From contig NZ_SUTM01000023.1 in assembly GCF_015062935.1 (NCBI RefSeq), forward strand, positions 1-45,292: 45,292 nt of DNA, in the 5' to 3' direction. The translations under genes were made by a program, and so were the position numbers. Position 1 is the first letter of the stretch; each line of letters starts with the position of its first letter. Shown here piece after piece: positions 17,785 to 25,670 of this stretch. Source of the stretch: Methanobrevibacter sp. Lineage in GTDB: Archaea > Methanobacteriota > Methanobacteria > Methanobacteriales > Methanobacteriaceae. Below the pieces are notes generated by a model that saw only the letters and a list, made by a program, of their open reading frames with translations, was not told the origin of the DNA and ran no database searches.

Positions 17785-18999
17785 GTGAACGTACAGTCAG
17801 ATGTTAACATAGGTTTGGTTGGTCATGTAGACCATGGTAAGACTACTCTAACTAAGGCATTGTCTGGAATTTGGACTGATACTCACAGTGAGGAAACTAA
17901 AAGAGGTATTTCAATCCGTTTAGGTTATGCAGACATTGAATTTAGAAAATGTCCTGAATGCGGTGAACCTGAATGTTACACTACTTCTAAAAAATGTGAA
18001 ATCTGTGGGAGCGAAACTGAATTAATAAGAAAAGTGTCTTTTGTTGATGCTCCAGGTCACGAAACTCTTATGGCAACTATGTTATCTGGTGCTGCAATTA
18101 TGGATGGTGCAGTGTTGGTAATTGCTGCAAATGAGTCTTGTCCACAACCACAAACAAAAGAACATCTTATGGCACTTGATGTTATCGGTGTAAAGGATGT
18201 TATTGTAGTTCAAAATAAAATTGATATTGTATCAAAAGAAAGAGCTATTGAAAGTTATAATGAAATTAAGGAATTTGTTAAAGGTACTTGCGCTGAAGAT
18301 GCTTTAATAATACCTGTATCTGCTCAACAAGGTGCTAATGTAGATATATTAATTGAAGCAATGCTTAAACAAATTCAACCTCCGGAAAGGAATATTGATG
18401 ACACTGCATTGATGCATGTTGCAAGGTCATTTGATATCAATAAACCTGGTTCTGGTGCTGATAAAATCAAAGGAGGAGTTATTGGAGGAACCTTAGTTCA
18501 AGGTAAATTCAAATTAGGAGATACCATTGAAATAAGACCAGGTCCTACTAATAACGGTGAAAGACTCACATTAAAATCTGAAATTATCGGCCTTGAAGCT
18601 AATGGGGAACAAGTTGAAGAAATAGGTCCTGGAGGACTTGTGGGTATTGCAACTAAATTAGATCCATCTCTAACTAAATCAGATTCATTATCCGGAACTG
18701 TTGCTGGTGAAGAAGGTACTTTACCTGACGTATTGGACAGTTTCACTATGGAAGCTAATTTACTTGACCGTGTTGTAGGTACTAAAGAAGAACGTGATGT
18801 CGCTCCAATCAAAATTAAAGAGCCTTTAATGATTAACTGTGGTACAACAACAACCATTGGTGTAGTTACTTCAACCAAGAAAAATGTTGTTGATGTTGCT
18901 CTTAAATTACCAGTTTGTGCAAGCCCTGGTGATAGAGTTGCTTTAAGCCGTAGAGTTGGAGCTCGTTGGAGATTAATAGGTTACGGTATTATTAAATAG
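17785..18999 (+). CDS. eif2g: Translation initiation factor aIF2 gamma subunit, 404 aa
   Basis: GTPase subunit of the aIF2 heterotrimer that brings Met-tRNAi to the ribosome. Motifs: [16 protein letters not shown] (P-loop), the zinc knuckle [10 protein letters not shown] then [19 protein letters not shown] (G3), VQNKIDIV (G4) and VSAQQGAN (G5). The start is GTG ([14 protein letters not shown]) after AGGTGGTT. Full length. The PIN-domain gene starts 10 bases downstream. Confidence 0.97.
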   Translation: MNVQSDVNIGLVGHVDHGKTTLTKALSGIWTDTHSEETKRGISIRLGYADIEFRKCPECGEPECYTTSKKCEICGSETELIRKVSFVDAPGHETLMATMLSGAAIMDGAVLVIAANESCPQPQTKEHLMALDVIGVKDVIVVQNKIDIVSKERAIESYNEIKEFVKGTCAEDALIIPVSAQQGANVDILIEAMLKQIQPPERNIDDTALMHVARSFDINKPGSGADKIKGGVIGGTLVQGKFKLGDTIEIRPGPTNNGERLTLKSEIIGLEANGEQVEEIGPGGLVGIATKLDPSLTKSDSLSGTVAGEEGTLPDVLDSFTMEANLLDRVVGTKEERDVAPIKIKEPLMINCGTTTTIGVVTSTKKNVVDVALKLPVCASPGDRVALSRRVGARWRLIGYGIIK

Positions 19000-19009
19000 A
19001 GGGCAAATA

Positions 19010-19402
19010 ATGAACTCTAAAGAAGTTGTAATAGATACCAATTTTTTTATGGTTCCATTTCAGTTCAATGTTGATATAATCACTGAACTTGAAAATTTAT
19101 TACCTTCTTATAAATTAACTACTCCAAGCTTTGTTATCAATGAATTGAAGGGTTTGAAAAGAAATAATAAAGGAAAAACAAGGTTAAATGCAAATTTAGC
19201 CTTAAAATTAGCTAATTCTTCAAAAATTGAAATAAAGGATATTTCATTATTAGAAAATGAAACTGTGGATGATGCGTTACTTAGAGTTTCAGAAGTATTA
19301 GCTACAAACGATATAGAATTAAAAAATCGTGCAAAGGATAAAGGTATAACTGTTGCATATTTAAGGCAAAAAAAATATATTGCTGTTGAAGGCAAAATAT
19401 AA
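19010..19402 (+). CDS. PIN-domain protein, Fcf1/Utp24-like, 130 aa
   Basis: Small PIN-fold protein with the acidic nuclease residues in VIDTNFFMVP (N-terminal Asp), FVINELKGLK (Glu) and VDDALLRVSE then LATNDIELKNRAKDKG (C-terminal Asp pair). The PIN fold carries Mg-dependent endoribonucleases, and COG1412 members of this form are compared with the pre-rRNA nuclease Fcf1. Sitting between aIF2-gamma and RpoE fits an rRNA-processing role. The match to Fcf1 is by family resemblance only. Confidence 0.88.
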   Translation: MNSKEVVIDTNFFMVPFQFNVDIITELENLLPSYKLTTPSFVINELKGLKRNNKGKTRLNANLALKLANSSKIEIKDISLLENETVDDALLRVSEVLATNDIELKNRAKDKGITVAYLRQKKYIAVEGKI

Positions 19403-19438
19403 TATTAATTAAACTTATCAATTAAACGAGGGATTATT

Positions 19439-20023
19439 TTGTATTATAAAACAAAAATTGAGGATACAGTAAGAATTCCACCTTATGAATTCGAAAAACC
19501 TCTTGAAGAAGTTGCTATCAAAACTTTAAATAAAACCTATGAAGGACGTTTAGATAAAAAACTTGGTTTACTCATCTGTGTTAACAGTATTGATGAAATC
19601 AGTGAAGGCAGACTCATTATGGGTGATGGAGCTTCATATCACAATGTTGTTTTTGAAGCTATTTTCTTTAAACCTGAACAACATGAAATCTTCGATGGTG
19701 AAGTAATCGATATTGTTGATTATGGTGCTTTTGTAAGAATTGGACCTATGGACGGTCTTATACATGTTTCTCAAGTCACTGATGATTATATTAATTATGA
19801 TCCTAAAAGAGGAGCATTAATTGCAAAAGAATCCAATAAAACTCTTGATGAAGGAGACTTAGTTAGAGCTAGAGCAGTTAGCGTATCCATTAAAGACGAA
19901 TCCACCAATAATATTGAAAACAACAGGAATTCTAAAATTCCTCTCACTATGAGACAAACCAATTTAGGTAGATTCGAATGGATTCAAGAAGCTAAAGAAA
20001 AAAGTAGGAGTGGAAATCAATGA
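19439..20023 (+). CDS. rpoE: DNA-directed RNA polymerase subunit E' (Rpo7), 194 aa
   Basis: Stalk subunit of archaeal RNA polymerase, counterpart of Rpb7. An N-terminal RNP-like domain ([17 protein letters not shown]) is followed by an S1 domain ([32 protein letters not shown]). The start is a TTG after ACGAGGGATT. The last four bases overlap the Spt4 start (ATGA), so the two are coupled. The subunit binds nascent RNA and helps open the promoter. Confidence 0.96.
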   Translation: MYYKTKIEDTVRIPPYEFEKPLEEVAIKTLNKTYEGRLDKKLGLLICVNSIDEISEGRLIMGDGASYHNVVFEAIFFKPEQHEIFDGEVIDIVDYGAFVRIGPMDGLIHVSQVTDDYINYDPKRGALIAKESNKTLDEGDLVRARAVSVSIKDESTNNIENNRNSKIPLTMRQTNLGRFEWIQEAKEKSRSGNQ

Positions 20024-20196
20024 AAGCATGTACAGTTTGTAAAATGATTTCAAGCAAGGATCATTGTCCTAGTTGCGGAAGTCCTACTTCTGATAATTGG
20101 AGCGGTCTTTTAATAATTACTGATCCTGAAGAATCTGAATTAGCTCGTGAATTAAATATTACTATTCCTGGAGAATACTGTTTAAGAGTTAGATAG
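20020..20196 (+). CDS. spt4: Transcription elongation factor Spt4 (RpoE''), 58 aa
   Basis: Zinc-binding partner of Spt5/NusG that keeps RNA polymerase processive. The protein [20 protein letters not shown] has the CxxC...CxxC zinc ribbon, followed by [20 protein letters not shown] and a final GEYCLRVR, all typical of archaeal Spt4. It overlaps rpoE by ATGA, and its length of 58 is normal. Confidence 0.95.
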   Translation: MKACTVCKMISSKDHCPSCGSPTSDNWSGLLIITDPEESELARELNITIPGEYCLRVR

Positions 20197-20206
20197 AGGG
20201 TTTTTC

Positions 20207-20716
20207 GTGTTAAAGTTAGATGCAGAATTAAATAAAGATATAATAGTTGAACTTAAAAAACCATTAGGCAAGTTATATCCTGACTTTGAAGATGCTATTG
20301 ATGAGATAAAATCTTCTGAGTTTTTAATTTCTGTTGGTGATGCAACTTTTGAAAATCTTACTAAAAATGAAATATATCCAAATATTGGTATAATTGATAA
20401 TCTTATTCAAAGAAAAAATCATACTCATGAAATCATACGTGCAAATCACATTCTAAAAGCAGATAATCCTGCAGGGTACATTACTGATGATCTATGGGAA
20501 ACCATAGGTAAAGCTCTTGAATTATCTAACAGTGGCGAATGTTATGTAATTGAAGTCAATGGGGAAGAAGATCTTGCAGTTCTTCCTTGCATCATCATGG
20601 CAAATCCTGAAACCGTAATATTATATGGTCAACCGAATGAAGGATTAGTGCTTTTAAAAGCTGGTGATTTAGTAAATAAAGCTAAAAAGCTTATTAACGG
20701 ATTTATTAAAGAATAA
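20207..20716 (+). CDS. GTP-dependent dephospho-CoA kinase (DUF359), 169 aa
   Basis: Archaeal enzyme phosphorylating dephospho-CoA with GTP, last step of coenzyme A synthesis. Recognisable family motifs are KPLGKLYPDF near the N-terminus, ISVGDATFENL, the Asp-containing GIIDNLIQR and NPAGYITDDLW, and the C-terminal EVNGEEDLAVLP with VILYGQPNEG. The start is GTG at 20207 after GAGGG. It is commonly found in this operon position in Methanobacteriales. Confidence 0.92.
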   Translation: MLKLDAELNKDIIVELKKPLGKLYPDFEDAIDEIKSSEFLISVGDATFENLTKNEIYPNIGIIDNLIQRKNHTHEIIRANHILKADNPAGYITDDLWETIGKALELSNSGECYVIEVNGEEDLAVLPCIIMANPETVILYGQPNEGLVLLKAGDLVNKAKKLINGFIKE

Positions 20717-20735
20717 ATTGAACCGAGGTTTAATC

Positions 20736-21047
20736 ATGGAAATTGAATTTATTGAAGAAAAAGATAATAAATTATTTAACAGAAAAGAAATTAAATTTTA
20801 TGTTGATTATGATGGAGAAGCAACTCCTAAAGTTTTAGATATCAAATCTAAATTAGTTGCTTTGTTAAATACTAAAAAAGAATTAATCGTAGTCGACAAT
20901 GTACAACCACACTACGGTGAACCTAGAGCATTAGGTTATGCAAAAGTCTACGACACTGTAGATGATTTAGAATACATTGAAACTGAACATGTTTTAGCTA
21001 AAAATGCAGAACCTGAAGAAGAACCTGAAGAAGAAAGTGAAGAATAG
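20736..21047 (+). CDS. rps24e: Ribosomal protein S24e, 103 aa
   Basis: Small-subunit protein. Segments include NKLFNRKEIKFYVDYDGEATP, LLNTKKELIVVDNVQPHYGE and ALGYAKVYDTVDDLE. It ends in a very acidic tail of alternating Glu and Pro. The ATG at 20736 follows CCGAGGTTTAATC; the in-frame TTG at 20718 would put the site inside the gene. Confidence 0.96.
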   Translation: MEIEFIEEKDNKLFNRKEIKFYVDYDGEATPKVLDIKSKLVALLNTKKELIVVDNVQPHYGEPRALGYAKVYDTVDDLEYIETEHVLAKNAEPEEEPEEESEE

Positions 21048-21056
21048 GTGATTTAT

Positions 21057-21209
21057 ATGGTAAAAAAATCTGATTTATATGAAGTAGATGGAGACAAAAT
21101 TGTAAGAAAAAATCAAATTTGTCCTCGTTGTGGTGAAGGTGTATTCATGGCTGACCATGGTGACAGAGTTGCTTGTGGTAAATGCGGATACACTGAAATG
21201 AAAAAATAA
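21057..21209 (+). CDS. rps27ae: Ribosomal protein S27ae, 50 aa
   Basis: Zinc-ribbon protein of the small subunit, without the ubiquitin fusion seen in eukaryotes. Its sequence has [19 protein letters not shown] and [11 protein letters not shown], giving two CxxC pairs. ATG at 21057 follows AGGTGATTTAT. It ends the superoperon, with its stop codon inside a hairpin followed by a T-run. Confidence 0.95.
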   Translation: MVKKSDLYEVDGDKIVRKNQICPRCGEGVFMADHGDRVACGKCGYTEMKK

Positions 21210-21239
21210 GATTTTTTAAATCTTTATTTTCTTTTTTTT
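21208..21239 (+). terminator. Terminator of the translation superoperon
   Basis: AAGATTT (21208-21214) pairs with AAATCTT (21218-21224) around TTT, followed by TATTTTCTTTTTTTT. The 5' arm includes the last two bases of the S27ae stop codon. Confidence 0.65.
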
Positions 21240-21279
21240 ATTATTTTTATTTTTAACTTACTTTTTAGAAGGGATTTTT

Positions 21280-22701
21280 TTGGATAATATTAGAAATGGT
21301 CGTTTTAAGACTGGAATGACTGATGAAGCAGCAGAATATACTTCATCACTTGAAGCTGACATGTTACTTTTTGAAGCTGATATAAAAACTAATTTTGCAC
21401 ACACTTCCATGTTAAAGCATGAAGGCATCATCGATGAGGAAATTGCAGATAAGATTTTATGCGCTTTGGATAATCTTAAGGAAGAAGGCTTTGAGGCTTT
21501 GGTTTTCGATGCATCCATTGAAGATGTTCACATGGCAATTGAAAATTATGTAACTTCCAAGATTGGTCCTGAAGCCGGTTTTATGCATACCGCAAAATCA
21601 CGTAACGATCAGGTCGCATGTGATGTGAGATTAGTTCTTCGTGGAATGATTGAGGAAATCCAAATTGGTATTTTAGAGTTTATGGAAGGATTAGTTGAAA
21701 TGGCAGGAGAACACCTGGAAGATGTTTTCATTGGTTTTACCCACTTGCAGCACGCTCAACCGATTACTATAGCTCATCATTTAATGGCTCATGTTCAAGC
21801 TCTCAAAAGGGATTATGAACGTTTAGCTGATACTTATAAACGTGTTAATTTAAATCCTTTAGGTTCAGCTGCTATGGCCACAACCAGTTTTCCGATAAAC
21901 AGGCAATTGACTACAGATTTACTTGGTTTTTATGCTTATCTTGAAAACTCCATGGACGGTGTTTCAGCACGTGATTTCATCACAGAAACTGTCTTTGATT
22001 TAGTATCTCTATCATCTACACTTGCTAAAATCTGTGAAGAGCTTGTTTTATGGAGTACTTATGAGTTCGGTATTATTGACATGGCAGATGAATATTCATC
22101 AACTTCTTCTATTATGCCGCAAAAGAAAAATCCTGACGTAGCTGAACTTGCAAGAGGAAAAACAAGTATTGCTACCGGTGAACTGATTACAATTCTAACT
22201 ATTCTTAAGGCAATTCCATATACCTACAATAGGGATTTGCAGGAAATCACTCCTCACTTATGGAATGCAGTTAAGGTTACCAAGGACACATTATCCATCG
22301 TAACTAAAATGCTGCTTTCAGTTGAGTTTAAGGTGGAAAGGTGTGCTGAACTTGCAGGTAAAAATTTTGCAACTGCAACCGATTTGGCCGACATTATGGT
22401 TCGTGAAAAACATATACCTTTCAGAACCGCTCATAAGATTGTTGGAAGGATTGTCAATGAAGCTACTGCCAATGAAATGGCGGAAGAGGACATTACATCA
22501 AAATTCATTGATGATATTGCAGTTGAATTGGGCTTTGATGAATTGAATTTAGCTGATGAGTTAATTCAAAAGGCTTTAAATCCTGCCGAAAATGTTAGAA
22601 TTAGGGCTGTACCTGGAGGTCCTGCTCCTGAAATGGTGGATATTGCCCGTAATAATATCAAAGTATTCTTGAATGAAGAATTTGAAAGACATGGAATTTA
22701 A
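21280..22701 (+). CDS. argH: Argininosuccinate lyase, 473 aa
   Basis: Splits argininosuccinate to arginine and fumarate, last step of arginine synthesis. Member of the fumarase/aspartase superfamily, with signature SSIMPQKKNPDVAELARG and FTHLQHAQPITIAHH. HTAKSRNDQV near residue 107 is the substrate loop. The start is TTG (MDNIRNGRFKTGM) after GAAGGGATT. Length normal. Its stop lies inside a hairpin with a T-run behind. Confidence 0.97.
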   Translation: MDNIRNGRFKTGMTDEAAEYTSSLEADMLLFEADIKTNFAHTSMLKHEGIIDEEIADKILCALDNLKEEGFEALVFDASIEDVHMAIENYVTSKIGPEAGFMHTAKSRNDQVACDVRLVLRGMIEEIQIGILEFMEGLVEMAGEHLEDVFIGFTHLQHAQPITIAHHLMAHVQALKRDYERLADTYKRVNLNPLGSAAMATTSFPINRQLTTDLLGFYAYLENSMDGVSARDFITETVFDLVSLSSTLAKICEELVLWSTYEFGIIDMADEYSSTSSIMPQKKNPDVAELARGKTSIATGELITILTILKAIPYTYNRDLQEITPHLWNAVKVTKDTLSIVTKMLLSVEFKVERCAELAGKNFATATDLADIMVREKHIPFRTAHKIVGRIVNEATANEMAEEDITSKFIDDIAVELGFDELNLADELIQKALNPAENVRIRAVPGGPAPEMVDIARNNIKVFLNEEFERHGI

Positions 22702-22728
22702 ACAATTCCTGTTTTATTTTTCTTTTTT
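22693..22728 (+). terminator. Hairpin plus T-run at the end of argH
   Basis: GGAATT (22693-22698) pairs with AATTCC (22704-22709), with the argH stop codon at the loop, followed by TTTTATTTTTCTTTTTT. It separates argH from the next gene, so that gene may depend on readthrough or on a weak promoter not seen here. Confidence 0.55.
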
Positions 22729-22737
22729 GTGATTTTT

Positions 22738-23202
22738 ATGAATTTTAAAAATGTTTTTCTGATTTTATGTATTTCTATTTTGCTTTTTAGTTTGTCTTCT
22801 GTTTTTGCTGAAAGTTTTGACTTGCAGGGAAATACCTTTGAAGTTCCACAGGGTTACTCCATTAATAAAACAAGCGCCCTTTCAACTAAAATGGTTAAAA
22901 ATAATAATACAAATTATACTGTTTTTGTAAGTGTTAATAATTTTACAGATTCCAATGCTTCAATCAATAGCCGGCAGGTTTCCGGATTCAGGTTTTTGGC
23001 TGAAGAAAATTTTGTTTCAGAAAATAATATTCCTGTAACTCAGCAAAATTATATTAAAAACGAATCTTATTACTCCTATTATTCATTTGATATTAATGGT
23101 GCGGGTTATCTTATTGGGTATTCATTTCCGGTTCATGATGATGATTTGGGGGATAAAGACAGTAATCCTGCATTAAAAATAATAGAATCCATTAATGTTT
23201 AG
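22738..23202 (+). CDS. Small secreted protein, 154 aa
   Basis: A hydrophobic N-terminus (MNFKNVFLILCISILLFSLSS with Ala-Glu after it) forms a signal peptide. The mature part has several N-x-S/T sites and patterns such as FEVPQGYSINKTSALST and YLIGYSFPVHDDD. Similar small secreted proteins recur in Methanobrevibacter genomes, but I cannot name a function. The ATG at 22738 is used because GTGATT lies 4 bases before it. Its stop TAG is part of the operator-like TTAGGCATACCTAA that precedes the structured RNA. Confidence 0.7.
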   Translation: MNFKNVFLILCISILLFSLSSVFAESFDLQGNTFEVPQGYSINKTSALSTKMVKNNNTNYTVFVSVNNFTDSNASINSRQVSGFRFLAEENFVSENNIPVTQQNYIKNESYYSYYSFDINGAGYLIGYSFPVHDDDLGDKDSNPALKIIESINV

Positions 23203-23222
23203 GCATACCTAAACTTTATATA
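23199..23222 (+). promoter_or_regulatory. Candidate DtxR-type operator and TATA box for the structured RNA
   Basis: TTAGGCATACCTAA (23199-23212) has inverted arms TTAGG and CCTAA, the half-sites expected for DtxR/IdeR-family proteins. TTTATATA (23215-23222) follows two bases later. The 17-base stretch from the T before TTAGG to the AAAC matches the dtxR-gene promoter element (8900-8916) at 15 positions. Predicted transcription start is about 23242-23246. Binding is inferred. Confidence 0.55.
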
Positions 23223-23241
23223 CTTATACGAACAAACTATA

Positions 23242-23371
23242 ATTGTGGATATAATCTTTTAGATTATTGAAGCATGATTTGCAAGGATGATAGGAAACTT
23301 ATTAAAGGTTCCTCAATGAATTCAATAAGTAAAGCTCAGCTCCTATTATCTCTCTTGCAAATCAATATAAA
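23242..23371 (+). ncRNA. Structured non-coding RNA, possible metal-regulated small RNA
   Basis: No coding frame is convincing here, yet the region is highly folded. A first hairpin is ATAATCT 23251-23257 with AGATTAT 23261-23267. A long nested stem follows: P1 pairs 23275-23285 with 23354-23364 (11 bp), P2 pairs 23286-23295 with 23341-23350 (10 bp, one G-U), and P3 pairs 23297-23303 with 23324-23330 (7 bp). The P3 loop is 20 bases and contains GGTTCCTCAATG. A T-rich end (TCTTATTTTTTAG) near 23371 overlaps the stop of the convergent KH/PP-loop gene. TATA box and operator-like site upstream support an independent transcript of about 130 bases. No Rfam family was recognised. The reverse strand cannot be ruled out but lacks a promoter of equal quality. 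Confidence 0.6.
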
Positions 23372-23373
23372 TC

Positions 23374-24396
23374 TTATTTTTTAGTTTTATAAAAACTCCA
23401 AATTAAATCAAGGGCTTCACCAGGCTCCAATGCACCTGAACGGGTTTCCCTCAATATTCTTTGTATGGAAAATTTCTTCATGTGTGGAAATTTTCTGTGA
23501 ACCTCATAAAGCAGAGGACATCCGAATCCTTTAAACTCCTTTAAATTATAGTTTCTGATTAAGGATTTTATCTCCTGTTTGCCAACGCTTAAACTTGCCG
23601 GCAGGTTCAATCGATATAATGAATCCTCCTGCAGATTTATGCATTGACTGCCAGTTGCAAGCATATCACCAAAGATAATTATTGGGATTTCTCTGTCTTT
23701 AGCATATTTTTTAACCAGTTCTCCGGTATTTTTTGAACATCTTCCGCAGGGATGGACATTGCCTGTAAATGACTCTTCAATAATGTCTGAATAATCTGCC
23801 GGAATGTATTCATGTTCTATGCCTAATCCTTCGGTAAGTGCCTTAATGTTTTGCTTAAATTGATTTGGCAGAATTATTGTTCCAGGATCAACTGTAACTG
23901 CAATAGGGTTAAATCCTAATTTTTTAGCTAAAATAAGTGAAAAACTGCTGTCAACACCTCCTGAAAGTGCAACAACAGCTTCAGTTTTTGGAGATTGATC
24001 GAATTCGTGTTCATTAAAATAATTGTCAAAATTAAAGCTGTAAATGTTTTCCAATTTATTTTCAATAGTTTTTTCCAGATTTGAAAGACCGACCAAGTCC
24101 AAATCCAGATTATGAACAGTTTTTTTGGATAGTTTCAATTTATACTCTTTATTTAAAAAGTCTCCAAATGATTCAACATGTATACTTTCAAGGCCTAACT
24201 TTTCTCTAAGCTTTCCAACTACCCAGCCGCCTTTTCCAATGATTGCTGATTTGTCAGGCCTGTCTTCTGTTATAATCCATAATTCATTGGTATTTTCATT
24301 AAAATATATCTTTTCAATGAAAATGTTTACCTTGTCATGGCCTATTTCTTCTCTGATTTTGTTAACTTCATCCAGAATGAATTGTTTTGTATACAT
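23374..24396 (-). CDS. KH-domain PP-loop ATPase, 340 aa
   Basis: The N-terminal third has a KH-type RNA-binding motif (IGKGGW at 53-58, within AIIGKGGWVVGKLREKLGL). The middle has an adenine-nucleotide alpha-hydrolase PP-loop, SGGVDS at 145-150, and a CGRC pair at 217-220. The C-terminal half contains GDMLATGSQC. This combination is that of tRNA-modifying or sulfur-transfer enzymes related to ThiI/TtuA-type proteins. The exact substrate is not readable. It is the last gene of a minus-strand run MFS-MarR-this gene, 9 bases after the MarR stop. Loss of the MFS promoter region could affect its expression. Confidence 0.82.
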   Translation of the reverse strand: MYTKQFILDEVNKIREEIGHDKVNIFIEKIYFNENTNELWIITEDRPDKSAIIGKGGWVVGKLREKLGLESIHVESFGDFLNKEYKLKLSKKTVHNLDLDLVGLSNLEKTIENKLENIYSFNFDNYFNEHEFDQSPKTEAVVALSGGVDSSFSLILAKKLGFNPIAVTVDPGTIILPNQFKQNIKALTEGLGIEHEYIPADYSDIIEESFTGNVHPCGRCSKNTGELVKKYAKDREIPIIIFGDMLATGSQCINLQEDSLYRLNLPASLSVGKQEIKSLIRNYNLKEFKGFGCPLLYEVHRKFPHMKKFSIQRILRETRSGALEPGEALDLIWSFYKTKK

Positions 24397-24405
24397 TGAT
24401 ATTAA

Positions 24406-24855
24406 TTATAGTTCAACTACTTTAAATAATAACCTTTTCAGAAGTTTAACTTCTTCTTCAGTCATTTTTGATGTAACATTTATTTCCCAGTTTCTGATTA
24501 ATCCAAGCAATTTGTCTGTTTTTTCAGTTCCCTTATCTGTCAGCTCAACTATTTTTTTACGCCTGTTGGTTGGATCTTCACATCTTGTGATATAGCCCAA
24601 ATCTTCGAATTTTCTCAATAGTTTGGCGGTATATCCTTCGCTTACTTTAAACAGTTCCACCAATTCCTTCTGAGTTGTTTTTTCGCTGAATCTGATTCTG
24701 ATTAAAAATGGAAGTTCCGTTTTTGTAATTTCTTCATCATCAAAAGTCTCTTTGAGATATGTTCCGTAATTGGCTATCATCTCTTCAACATAATGATATA
24801 TGTAAATGTTTTCTGCATTTTCTTTTTTAAACTGTGAAGGTAATGTCATTTTCAT
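24406..24855 (-). CDS. MarR-family transcriptional regulator, 149 aa
   Basis: Winged helix protein with the MarR arrangement: an N-terminal dimerisation helix (NIYIYHYVEEMIANYGTYLK), recognition helix region TTQKELVELFKVSEGYTAKLLRKFEDLG and wing CEDPTNRRKKIVELTDKG. MarR proteins usually repress transporters and oxidoreductases in response to small aromatic or toxic compounds. Its ATG overlaps the stop of the MFS gene (ATGA, 24852-24855), so the two were co-expressed. The MFS gene is now broken and its upstream promoter is deleted, so this regulator may be silent or driven from elsewhere. Confidence 0.9.
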   Translation of the reverse strand: MKMTLPSQFKKENAENIYIYHYVEEMIANYGTYLKETFDDEEITKTELPFLIRIRFSEKTTQKELVELFKVSEGYTAKLLRKFEDLGYITRCEDPTNRRKKIVELTDKGTEKTDKLLGLIRNWEINVTSKMTEEEVKLLKRLLFKVVEL

Positions 24856-25670
24856 GCCTCTATGTTATATCTGTTTGTTCTTGTAAAAATCAATATCAAA
24901 TCTACTGCCATAACTGCAATTGCCGCAATCATCACATATTGAACGCCCATTCCGGCAACAACCGCTCCTGCTATTGTTGTACCTAATGTCACACCGACAT
25001 TTCCCATACTTAAGAATATTCCGTTAGCAAATTCAGGTGCATCAGGCGCTGCTGATACCATCCAGTACTGTGAAATGTCGTTTCCGATACCAGCAAGCAA
25101 TCCTCAGAATATCATTAAAATTATTATAGGTATTTTAATTCCGCTGAACATAAATATTCCAACCATTAATATTGAAAAGATGATTGGAAATGTCAGGACT
25201 GTTAGTTTGGTTTTATTGTTAAGCAGTTTTGCTCCGAGCCAATTTCCGACAATGGATGCAACGCCGTAAATGAACAGTACGATACTTAGTTCTGTTCCAA
25301 ATATGTTTGTCATTGAATTCAAAAATTCTGAGATGTATGAATATGCAGTGTACATTCCTCCGTTCAGGAATATGACTCCTAAAACTGATATTATAAATAC
25401 TCCTGTAGTTGCTACCTTGACCTGGTTTCCGTAGGATTGCTCTTTTCCCGGAAGGCTTGGGAAAAATATTATTGTTGCAATCAATGAAACAAAGGTAACT
25501 AAACTAAACCAGAGCATTGAAAATTGATATCCGAAGTTTGTTGCAACAAATGTAGTAATAGGAACTCCAATAATCATTCCTGCTGAAACTCCCATAATCA
25601 CTTTGCTGACTGCATCCTGTGCTTTTTCAGGTTCCACTATTTCTGCAGCAACTGTTAATGCAAGTCCGCA
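24852..25670 (-). pseudogene. Broken MFS transporter (missing N-terminus, internal stop)
   Basis: Reading down the minus strand gives GLALTVAAEIVEPEKAQDAV, then about eight membrane segments and a normal end. It resembles DHA1-type drug or sugar efflux carriers, usually about 390-400 residues. Two lesions are visible. An in-frame TGA at 25104-25106 stands where relatives carry Trp (MIF-stop-GLLAGIGND), most simply a TGG to TGA change. Upstream of about 25667 the frame runs into the antisense of a dehydrogenase gene, so roughly the first third (about four membrane helices), start and promoter are gone. The rest, 24852-25100, still reads cleanly into MarR. Confidence 0.85.

Noticed and set aside
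20718-20735. TTG start for S24e adding six residues
   Set aside because: The GAGGT between it and the ATG at 20736 is the ribosome binding site, and family length fits the shorter form.
23242-23371. The structured RNA as a tRNA or known riboswitch
   Set aside because: No T-loop, no seven-base acceptor pattern, no CCA-like end, and no downstream gene on the same strand for a riboswitch to control.
24125-24595. Plus-strand frame of 156 codons opposite the PP-loop and MarR genes
   Set aside because: It spans two real minus-strand genes and their junction, with no protein family signal.
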